Source: Halobacteriales archaeon YIM A00013 (lineage in GTDB: Archaea; Halobacteriota; Halobacteria; Halobacteriales; Haloarculaceae). From it: a stretch of DNA of 64,000 nucleotides. A program made the position numbers and the translations under genes. The notes below the pieces were generated by a model. It saw nothing but the letters and a program-made list of their open reading frames with translations. It was not told the DNA's origin and ran no database searches. Positions 8,976-16,378 of this stretch are shown one piece after another (position 1 is the first letter of the stretch; every line of letters begins with the position of its first letter). The DNA lies in contig JAKCFM010000003.1 in the NCBI GenBank assembly GCA_025041195.1, forward strand, positions 1 to 64,000, read 5' to 3'.

Positions 8976-9628
8976 GTAGTCAAGCAGACATTCAGGCATG
9001 GGCGGAAGATGCTGATTCGCTCGCTGAGTTTATTGAAATAGCAGAAGGCCATGATACTCCCGAACACGTCCAAGCGTCACGGTTACTTGAACAGGTCTGG
9101 GAGCGGGATATCCCTCAGGACAGGGTTCTCAAAATACTTCGACGTGAGGGCGAGCGACTAGCTGAGTATCAGAGTGTCTCATTCTCCGAAACGTCGCGAG
9201 CACCCCGATATATGGATCTTAACGACCTCGAGCTGGTGTCTGGCTATGAATTTGAGCATATTCTGGCCGAGATCCTCCGTCGAGTGGAGGGTGATGCTAC
9301 AGTCACAGAAGGTTCCGGGGACCAAGGGGTCGACGTTGTGTGGTTTCGTGAGGCCACTACTGTTGGAATCCAAGCAAAGGCATACAGCATCAATAATCCT
9401 GTTGGAAACAGTGCAGTGCAGGAAATTTATACTGGGTCGGTCGTTCGACAGTCAGAATTTGCAATCGATACCCCTGCCGTCGTAACAACATCTCGGTATA
9501 CTGAAGGCGCAAAAGAAGCAGCGGAAACATCGGATGTTACGCTCTACAACCGCGAAGATCTAGAGCAGTGGTTATCACATGCTGAACTCGATGCAGAAAC
9601 GATGGGCGAACTTCTCGATACTGTCTAG
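8972..9628 (+). CDS. Mrr-like restriction endonuclease
   Basis: The product is 218 aa. The N-terminal ~70 residues are helical. Residues ~80-210 form an Mrr-type PD-(D/E)xK nuclease: GYEFEHILAEIL (catalytic-core helix with Glu), then GSGDQGVDVVW (catalytic Asp ~118), then VGIQAKAY (QxK, ~130-134), then a helix with VQEI and strands AVVTTSRYTEGA. Mrr-family enzymes cleave DNA, often modified DNA. The start overlaps the zinc-array gene (ATGA), so it is coupled to the helicase operon. No methyltransferase is present nearby, so self-protection must come another way or the enzyme must see a foreign modification. Confidence 0.85.
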   Translation: MSSQADIQAWAEDADSLAEFIEIAEGHDTPEHVQASRLLEQVWERDIPQDRVLKILRREGERLAEYQSVSFSETSRAPRYMDLNDLELVSGYEFEHILAEILRRVEGDATVTEGSGDQGVDVVWFREATTVGIQAKAYSINNPVGNSAVQEIYTGSVVRQSEFAIDTPAVVTTSRYTEGAKEAAETSDVTLYNREDLEQWLSHAELDAETMGELLDTV

Positions 9629-9981
9629 TAGGCCTGCAGGTGAATCTACTACTTACCTTGGAGTTGTGATTCTGATGCTTATATCTCGCTTATGGAAAAG
9701 CACACGCTGGGACACACAAGAATTGGGATACTGAGACCAAAAAAGAAATTCCTGTACGCCTATGCGGCTATGAGTCAGCTACAGGCACCGAAGTGGCCGG
9801 ATTTCAGATGCCCATAATATATATTCTCAGCTACTGATACGATTGTGTTGTTCCCTATCTGTCTTTGGGACTTGTAATTGGGTACGGTATTGGTTAGATT
9901 TGCATTCCGGAGACAGACAAACACATTCCTCATCGTACAGTATCTTAGAAGCACAAAAATTATATCAAACTAATAATATCT
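9629..9981. other. Intergenic stretch without recognised gene
   Basis: These 353 bp lie between two converging genes. One plus-strand frame (~9690-9830) is open for about 50 codons with a halophile-like composition, but it has no start signal and no recognisable product. Nothing else is seen. Confidence 0.4.
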
Positions 9982-10521
9982 CTATTCAATTTTATCGGAT
10001 TCGAGCGTTTTTAAAACTTTAATAGTTATTTCTTCTCCCGATATTTCGTCATTGTTGTACTGGACGGACCAGTCCCGTTCGATATGAAATGACCCAATTT
10101 TCGATTCTTCAGCGTCAACGATCGTCACATCCATCCGAGAAGCTTCTTCACCTTCCTTAACCGATCTAGTGTATACCCCTGTCACATACCCAATCTCTTC
10201 AGATAGTCCAGCCTGGGTATCTTCGAGTGTTAGGTACGTTAGATTGATTTGATCTCCATCTCGCTTTGCAGCAGTGACTGTGACTCCACCCTCTTCGATT
10301 CGAGTCCGTAGTACTTCCAAGCTATCTTGAGAACTTTCTGTTGGTTCTGGTGATCTCGTTTTTGTTGTAGCTTGTGTCTCCATTACAGTCTGTGTCTTCG
10401 TCGCGGTTGGTTGCGAATCGCTTGGTGTATCTGACTTGTTACCACCGGAGTCGTCGCTACCACAACCAGACAGTACGGTCACTATCGCCACAGCACTGCT
10501 TAGAAATTTCCGTCGTTGCAT
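9982..10521 (-). CDS. Tat-exported lipoprotein, unknown function
   Basis: The product is 179 aa from ATG 10521, which places the twin-arginine motif (QRRKFLSS) directly at the N-terminus; the four codons upstream add nothing. A hydrophobic segment ends in a lipobox (LSGC), so the mature protein should be lipid-anchored outside the cell. A Ser/Thr/Pro/Gln-rich linker (~25-75) is followed by a ~105-residue globular domain. This domain architecture is common among haloarchaeal surface lipoproteins of unknown function. The gene is isolated, with AT-rich flanks. No enzymatic motif was seen. Confidence 0.8.
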   Translation of the reverse strand: MQRRKFLSSAVAIVTVLSGCGSDDSGGNKSDTPSDSQPTATKTQTVMETQATTKTRSPEPTESSQDSLEVLRTRIEEGGVTVTAAKRDGDQINLTYLTLEDTQAGLSEEIGYVTGVYTRSVKEGEEASRMDVTIVDAEESKIGSFHIERDWSVQYNNDEISGEEITIKVLKTLESDKIE

Positions 10522-10701
10522 GATCACCATCACATTGGATAGCGTAATAACCTTCTGGCTCCAAATACCTTCGCGTGTATTTACTAGTCTATAGTTTAGA
10601 CAATAAGATATTGCGGAGCGATAACTTCAGCATAGTGCCCAACTGAAACACAGAAAGTTCCGTATTGTTCCAAGAATTGAATAAGAACAAATAGTTAATT
10701 T

Positions 10702-10929
10702 GTGTGGCCGACAATTCGTGTATCTAGTACTGACGAACTAAAGCGACATATGGAGTACTGTCGTCGGCAATTCATTGAACGCGATCCACTCAAACTTGCA
10801 CTAGTGCTTGATGACACGAAGCCTGGAACGATTGTTCGTGGAAATCCAATTTGGGAGATTGAGTTCATGGAATCGCTGGAATTGGCCCACTACCAAATCG
10901 ATGGAACATCTTGTCACGTTGCTATCTAA
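10702..10929 (+). pseudogene. Small ORF, possibly 5' part of a decayed gene
   Basis: This is a GTG-started frame of 75 codons. The same reading frame resumes after two in-frame stops (10927 and about 10963) and continues as the ORF at 10996-11226, so both may be pieces of one gene. The residues are protein-like (ELKRHMEYCRRQFIE, then LALVLDD). No family was recognised. It could equally be an intact small hypothetical gene. Confidence 0.3.
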
Positions 10930-10995
10930 AACCGGAGTGATAAGATCTATTGCCGACTGCAGTAAAAAACTGCCCTGACTTACATCGCAGGTTGG

Positions 10996-11226
10996 GTGAA
11001 ATTCATTGGATATTCTGAAGATGTAATAGAACACTTTATTGCAGCTGATTGGGAAGATCGAACACCGCTAACTGCGTATATAGGCCCAAGTGGATTCAGC
11101 CATGAACAGATGGCTCACACCAGTTTGGTGTGTTATATCCCGATCGATTCCATGGAAGGATACCAAGAAGCAATAGTCAATAGGAAATCGCGTCACTGGC
11201 GGTTACTTGAACTGGCTAGTTGCTGA
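10996..11226 (+). pseudogene. Small ORF in the same frame, possibly 3' part of a decayed gene
   Basis: This is 76 codons from a GTG, in phase with 10702-10929 and separated from it by 66 bp containing stops. It reads like a soluble protein (FIGYSEDVIEHFIAADW). It lies ~130 bp from the distal end of CRISPR array 1. No family was recognised. Confidence 0.3.
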
Positions 11227-11359
11227 GAGTTATCCCAAATGCGAGAATTGATGGAATATATGTACAACTACTACCGCCAAAACTTTTCTTCTAATCCTAG
11301 TTCAGAATAAGGGGATGTGATCTGTATCTCATTGCTCGAAAGCCTCAATTAGACTTCCT

Positions 11360-11657
11360 ACTTCAATACCAGCTTGGTACTTCTGAAACTTGTCAATCGA
11401 CACTTCTGTCTCCTCGGTCTCGAATTGCTTCAACACCAGCTTGGTACTTCTGAAACGCCACCTCAGGCCCTACCCTGAGGCCCGCTAATCATGCTTCAAC
11501 ACCAGCTTGGTACTTCTGAAACCTCCCGAAACATCTCATCGGCAGGGTCCTGTGTCGGTGGCTTCAACACCAGCTTGGTACTTCTGAAACGCATTGATGC
11601 CGGCCTTAGAGATCTTGATATCTTGCTGCTTCAACACCACCTTGGTACTTCTGAAAC
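11360..11657 (-). CRISPR. CRISPR array 1 (5 repeats, 4 spacers), read on minus strand
   Basis: The repeats are 30 bp at 11360, 11427, 11493, 11561 and 11628, with spacers of 37, 36, 38 and 37 bp. On the sense (minus) strand the unit begins GTTTCAGAAGTACC and ends GGTGTTGAAGC. It differs from arrays 2 and 3 at three positions. The leader-distal repeat (11360) is degenerate, with two changes at its 3' end, which marks the trailer. The leader-proximal repeat (11628) has one G/C change in the middle. Spacer 2 holds a self-complementary CCTCAGG...CCTGAGG. The leader lies at 11658 onward, and cas6 starts 267 bp away in the opposite orientation. Confidence 0.97.
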
Positions 11658-11760
11658 CCATGCAAATTCACCGGCTATAAGCACTAAATCCCTGTGATTG
11701 CGCCACGTATTTCCATCGACCCTCAATAGCCGACTCAGTTAAGGGGGTCGATGGTACTAC
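11658..11760 (-). promoter_or_regulatory. Leader of CRISPR array 1
   Basis: Reverse-complemented, this region matches the leaders of arrays 2 and 3 almost base for base for the last ~100 bp before the first repeat, including GATTTAGTGCTTATAGCC next to the array. It holds an inverted repeat with 10-bp arms CCATCGACCC (11713-11722) and GGGTCGATGG (11745-11754). Leaders drive crRNA transcription and are where Cas1-Cas2 would insert new spacers. Confidence 0.85.
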
Positions 11761-11923
11761 TACTGCATAACTCTGGCATAGTAATTCGATCACGCAATGA
11801 GTTACTGATATGAGATTAGTGAATGAATATCAACCACTGTTCCCATTTACCTGCCATTCACATACAAAATAACATAGATAGGTGGTTTTTTACGTAATAG
11901 GTGTCATGTCTTTCGTGTATCGA

Positions 11924-12667
11924 ATGAGAACACTCGTCACGTTATCGGCTCGAAATCACTTTGCCTATTACAATAAATACAACCACAAGTTGCAAGGACG
12001 GCTGTATAACGATTTGAAACAAAGAGGGTATGAGACGATCCACAACGAGCAGGGTCCAAAGGGTTTCAGCTACTCGAATATCTTCCCCCCACGAGATGCT
12101 CAGGAAGGTGATACCCGCCGGTTCATCTTCGCGGCACCAGACGATCAGTTGGTGACTGATGTTGCCTATGGATTGTGCTCCAAACCAGAGGTTAATATCG
12201 GGCCAATGACCTTGAAAACTGAAGAAGCATTTACACTCGATCCTGCGGTTGAAGATCAGGGAACGCTCACTACAGGAACACCTATTGTTCTCCGTATGTC
12301 TCCAGAAGATAGCCGTAACAAGGGTATCGACCCTGAAGACCATGATCGGGTGTATTGGCGACCAAAGCATGGGATGGACAGTTTCTTCGATCGCCTCTAT
12401 GCTAACATGCAGGCCAAATATCGACAGTATTACGACGAAGATCCCCCCGAGCCACCATACTTTTCGGGATACACATTGGACCGAACCGTTGCTAAACCCG
12501 TTGCCTTCGCTGATGGCGACGCCCAATTCATTGGCGGAGAATGGACCTTCGAATACGAGCTCACAAGCCAGACGCATCGGCGTATGCTTAATCTGATGCT
12601 TGATGTCGGCCTCGGAGAACTGAATTCACTCGGATTCGGATTCATGAACCGGGGGGCCGATGTCTGA
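11924..12667 (+). CDS. cas6: Cas6, CRISPR RNA endonuclease
   Basis: The product is 247 aa from ATG 11924 (MRTLVTLSAR, the usual haloarchaeal Cas6 start). A GTG at 11882 and an ATG at 11906 are in frame but add a non-family N-terminus. Cas6 cuts the pre-crRNA within each repeat and leaves an 8-nt 5' tag. The family marks are the N-terminal RAMP strand, a His in the first helix region (YNHKLQG) as candidate catalytic residue, and the C-terminal glycine-rich loop GLGELNSLGFG (~232-242). It is the first gene of the cas operon and lies between array 1 and cas8b. The gene looks intact. Confidence 0.93.
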   Translation: MRTLVTLSARNHFAYYNKYNHKLQGRLYNDLKQRGYETIHNEQGPKGFSYSNIFPPRDAQEGDTRRFIFAAPDDQLVTDVAYGLCSKPEVNIGPMTLKTEEAFTLDPAVEDQGTLTTGTPIVLRMSPEDSRNKGIDPEDHDRVYWRPKHGMDSFFDRLYANMQAKYRQYYDEDPPEPPYFSGYTLDRTVAKPVAFADGDAQFIGGEWTFEYELTSQTHRRMLNLMLDVGLGELNSLGFGFMNRGADV

Positions 12668-12702
12668 TGCGAGTTCCAGCCTTCCGAGGAGAGTGGTGAA
12701 AA

Positions 12703-14676
12703 ATGCTCCTTGACGCATTGGCAACCATCGGGGACGAGCTCGCTGAACAGCACTTTGGCTCCACGATGCACGCCTGCTGTGATCCAGATGCGCTGCGTGA
12801 CAATCAGGCGATTGAAACCGTGGTCGAACTCGAGTTCAGTCGGAACGGCGATGCGTTCACCTATCAAGGAACACGAGTCGTTGATCCATTCTCACCGCTC
12901 GAAATGGCACTCAAATATGGCTATGCAAATCGATACAACCAGTACGACCATAGCCTCACACAGCGCGCCAGTAGCAGTCTTCTCACCGAGCTAGATCGGA
13001 TGATTGACTGGCCACAGAACGGTGCCATTGGTGAAATCACTGAAGACCCATTTGTCGAAGCGATTGCTGAGACATTCGAAACAAACGCCACGGACATTCG
13101 AGCGGATCTTGAGCAGTACGACGACGCTATCGATTACAAGGCACTCCTCACGATCCGATTTGAAGATGACGGATCGGTCCAGTATCCGGGAGAAATAGAC
13201 CCACTCGTCGAGGGCACCTTCAACGCGTATACAGAGACACTGGAGTCAGCATCGAGTGCTACTGGAAGTATCGGAACCACTCGGTGTTCCATCTGCGATG
13301 AGGTGGGAGATACATATGGACTCGGTGCAGGATTGGACGGCATATACGCGCTGAAGAAACAGTGGCCGTTCCCACAGTACAATGCCTCGAACGCCTGGCA
13401 ATCGCGACCACTCTGTGCAGAGTGTATCAGTAACATTGAGACGGCCTCGAAGCTCTTTGTGGACAAACAATCCTATGGAGCGCCTGGTATACGGTGTCGA
13501 GTCATTCCCTACGCGCTTCCTGTAGCAGATGCCGAAGATCGGCTTCGAGCACTTGTTCGCGGTGGTTACGAGAACCTGACGGATAATGAGGCTGAACGAC
13601 CCTTATCGAACGCCTGGGAGGACTATCGTACTCGAGCAGAGCTTCTTGGCGATGACGAGGTCCTTCGCCTCTCCTTCGTCCATTATATTCGAGATAGCAA
13701 CAAAGCACACGGTGTCGCTTCAATCGATGGCGTCTCCATGGATCATCTCGAACGAGTCATAGAGGCGTTTAAAACCGTTCTCGATACGCATCCGATCTTC
13801 CAGACACCACCGTTCTCAGAGCTATCAGCCCTTTCCGAAAAGCAGGTCTTCACTGGGAAATGGCTATATAATCTGCTTTGTGGCGCCTCTGACAGAGATC
13901 ACGAGGGGAATCCGATTGGTGACGATAATCGCTGGGCGAATTATACGGAGGCGCTTCTCACGGACACCCCCCTACGATACACCGAGTTCGTCTCAGGGGT
14001 GACACAGGAGGCAATTGTTCGCTATCGCGACCGTCGTTCAGACGACGACGAGACAGACTATCCCTATGACGGATTTCACATTGCACAGGCGTTCGCATTC
14101 CAACGAGCCTGCGCCCAACTTGCGCTATTCACTGATGAGTATACCACACACACCATGACTCCGGATAGTATCACAGGCGAGTACGAATCATTCGGCGATG
14201 GACTCGCTGAGTGGATCGACGCCCACGAGAGTATTAACCAATCGCCAGGACGAACGGCTGGCTTCGTGCTTGGGGCCGTTGCGGCACGTCTCTCGGCCTG
14301 GCAACAGAGACGAAAACTCAATCGGACCTTCGTCCAGAACCGTGATGTCGCCCACCTATCGGCAGCGAATCTTGCAAAGTGGGAAACAGCGATCTGGGAG
14401 AAGGCCAAAACCTACCACGCTCAAAATGGAGGATACGGCACTCCGTGGGCTACAGCCCACGAACTGTTCCACCAAGCAATTCTACGGGGTGAAAACGAGG
14501 GCTGGAACGCAACCAAAGACGAGATACAATATCATTACATCCTTGGAGTAACCTTCGGCCCGAAGATTCACGCCAGAGCTTCTGAGAATAAAAAAGACAC
14601 CACGGAGGCTGAGAGCACGACAGAGAGTGCACCAATTGAACAGAGCGGCGCAACCGAATATACCAACGAGAACTAA
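12703..14676 (+). CDS. cas8b: Cas8b (Csh1), large Cascade subunit of type I-B
   Basis: The product is 657 aa, normal for haloarchaeal Cas8b. Cas8b recognises the PAM and anchors the crRNA complex. A four-cysteine zinc site is visible: CSICDEVG (~189-192) and CAEC (~229-232). The C-terminal third is helical, where the small-subunit function is thought to reside in I-B. The tail is Glu/Thr-rich. It starts 35 bp after cas6 and ends 6 bp before cas7. No lesions were seen. Confidence 0.92.
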   Translation: MLLDALATIGDELAEQHFGSTMHACCDPDALRDNQAIETVVELEFSRNGDAFTYQGTRVVDPFSPLEMALKYGYANRYNQYDHSLTQRASSSLLTELDRMIDWPQNGAIGEITEDPFVEAIAETFETNATDIRADLEQYDDAIDYKALLTIRFEDDGSVQYPGEIDPLVEGTFNAYTETLESASSATGSIGTTRCSICDEVGDTYGLGAGLDGIYALKKQWPFPQYNASNAWQSRPLCAECISNIETASKLFVDKQSYGAPGIRCRVIPYALPVADAEDRLRALVRGGYENLTDNEAERPLSNAWEDYRTRAELLGDDEVLRLSFVHYIRDSNKAHGVASIDGVSMDHLERVIEAFKTVLDTHPIFQTPPFSELSALSEKQVFTGKWLYNLLCGASDRDHEGNPIGDDNRWANYTEALLTDTPLRYTEFVSGVTQEAIVRYRDRRSDDDETDYPYDGFHIAQAFAFQRACAQLALFTDEYTTHTMTPDSITGEYESFGDGLAEWIDAHESINQSPGRTAGFVLGAVAARLSAWQQRRKLNRTFVQNRDVAHLSAANLAKWETAIWEKAKTYHAQNGGYGTPWATAHELFHQAILRGENEGWNATKDEIQYHYILGVTFGPKIHARASENKKDTTEAESTTESAPIEQSGATEYTNEN

Positions 14677-14682
14677 CTCACA

Positions 14683-15657
14683 ATGTCAGCAGATAACGCC
14701 ACTATTCAGAATCGCTCAGAAATCGTCTTCCTATACGACGCAGTTGATACCAATCCGAATGGCGATCCACTAACTGAAGAGAATCGGCCACGTGTGGATG
14801 AGTACACTGAGGAAGCCATCGTCACTGACGTTCGACTCAAGCGAGTCGTCCGTGATTATCTCGACCGGGAAGGCCATTCGATTCTCGTGAAAGCCTCGGG
14901 GAGCGAAAAGAGAGACGATAAGGGAGATAGATACGCTGAACTCTTCGAAGGTATCGATGAAGATGATGAGGAAGACGTTGTTGACACCTTCCTTGATCGG
15001 GCTGTCGACGTTCGACTGTTCGGTGACAGCATGGCGTTCGACGATGCACCCACAGATTCGTTCACTGGCCCTGTGCAGTTTAATTTCGGTCGATCAATGC
15101 ATCCGGTCCATGAAGTGACTCATGGAAAAACGTCAGTGCTTGCGGCTGATAGCGAGAGTGGCGGTGCGGGTGGAAACATGTTCTCCGAGCATCGGATCGC
15201 GTACGCAATGGTCCGATTCCACGGAGTCGTCGATGAGAATGGCGCCACAGATACGAATCTCTCTGACGATGATCTCGATCTGCTCGAGGATGGACTATGG
15301 TTTGGGACCAGAGAGTTAACTAACACTTCATCAAAGCGTGGGCATGAGCCGAGGCTGCTCCTCCGCGTCGAGTATTCGGATGATGAGTATCATATCGGTG
15401 ATCTCCACCGGTCGATCGATCTCCTGCCACAAACGGAGGGCCCGAAAGCGATGCGAGATATTTCACATACTCTGCTGGACGTCGACGATCTCGTAGACTT
15501 GCTAGCAGACCACCACGACCGGATTGAGCACGTCTATGCTCGTACTAGCCGCCGACTGCAGGTTACCGCCAACAATGAAGTCGGTGGGCCAGAGCGACTC
15601 AAGGCTGCGTTGCAGTCCACACTCGGTGATCACGCCGTTACTGTCACCTATGACTAA
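14683..15657 (+). CDS. cas7: Cas7 (Csh2), Cascade backbone
   Basis: The product is 324 aa. Several copies polymerise along the crRNA spacer to form the Cascade backbone. The N-terminal family signature is clear (FLYDAVDTNPNGDPLT, residues ~13-28), followed by a TDVRLKRVVRDYL segment. The central ~90-160 region carries GPVQFNFGRSMHPV. It is tightly packed between cas8b and cas5 (an 8-bp overlap with cas5). Length and motifs are normal for type I-B. Confidence 0.95.
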   Translation: MSADNATIQNRSEIVFLYDAVDTNPNGDPLTEENRPRVDEYTEEAIVTDVRLKRVVRDYLDREGHSILVKASGSEKRDDKGDRYAELFEGIDEDDEEDVVDTFLDRAVDVRLFGDSMAFDDAPTDSFTGPVQFNFGRSMHPVHEVTHGKTSVLAADSESGGAGGNMFSEHRIAYAMVRFHGVVDENGATDTNLSDDDLDLLEDGLWFGTRELTNTSSKRGHEPRLLLRVEYSDDEYHIGDLHRSIDLLPQTEGPKAMRDISHTLLDVDDLVDLLADHHDRIEHVYARTSRRLQVTANNEVGGPERLKAALQSTLGDHAVTVTYD

Positions 15658-16378
15658 CGACTGTATCGTTCTCGACGTGGCAGGTGAGCAAGCCCACTTT
15701 CGCAAGCCACATACAACATCGCCAGCGATGACGTTCGGACTTCCACCCCGCACGACGGTCGCTGGCATGGTTGCTGCCATCCTTGGACTCCCACGAGACT
15801 CGTATTACGACTCCTTTGATCGGGAATCAAGCCGTATTGCCATCTCTATCGAATCACCGATTCGGCGACTCTCAATGGCGCTCAATATCCTCAACACAGA
15901 GGGCAGCAACACCAAAACCAAAGGAGCGACACCAGGGAAATTCGTTCGCGATCATCGACAGCAAAATGTCTTTGAATATCTCTGTGAACCCGCTTACCGT
16001 CTATACGTCTCTCTCGATGACGATGACCTCATGGACCAACTTGAGTCAAAACTTTCTGCAGGGAAGAGTGCATATGTACTGTCCCTGGGTCTCAGTGAGC
16101 ACTTGGCCTGGTACGATTACATAGGTCGATTCGATATCGAGTCAGGTGAGGGTGCAGCGTCAATTCGCTCGGCCCTTCCCGGCGAAAATCTTAGCATTAT
16201 TCCCGATTCCGGAGCAGAATATGTGTCCGAGCGGATGCCAGCATTCATGCGGGCAAGTGATGATGGGCGTATTGCCGACGGAGCACAGACACTAACCTAC
16301 GATCGCTCCGGTGCTGTGATCGATGTGCGCGACGAGCGGTATTCGATCGTTGGAGGCGATACTGTTGTCTTCTCATAA
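15650..16378 (+). CDS. cas5: Cas5, crRNA 5'-handle binding subunit
   Basis: The product is 242 aa from ATG 15650, which overlaps the cas7 stop. The frame is open further upstream, but that part lies inside cas7 and lacks family features. The N-terminal RAMP fold reads VLDVAGEQAHFRKPHTTSPAMTF, then GLPPRTTVAGMVAAILGL, the typical Cas5 segment. It caps the 5' handle of the crRNA and contacts Cas8b. The gene looks intact. Confidence 0.93.
   Translation: MTNDCIVLDVAGEQAHFRKPHTTSPAMTFGLPPRTTVAGMVAAILGLPRDSYYDSFDRESSRIAISIESPIRRLSMALNILNTEGSNTKTKGATPGKFVRDHRQQNVFEYLCEPAYRLYVSLDDDDLMDQLESKLSAGKSAYVLSLGLSEHLAWYDYIGRFDIESGEGAASIRSALPGENLSIIPDSGAEYVSERMPAFMRASDDGRIADGAQTLTYDRSGAVIDVRDERYSIVGGDTVVFS

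Noticed and set aside
11942-12577. 211-codon frame antisense to cas6
   Set aside because: It is the shadow of a clearly recognisable gene; the composition is rich in Ile, Val and Trp and no family features are seen.
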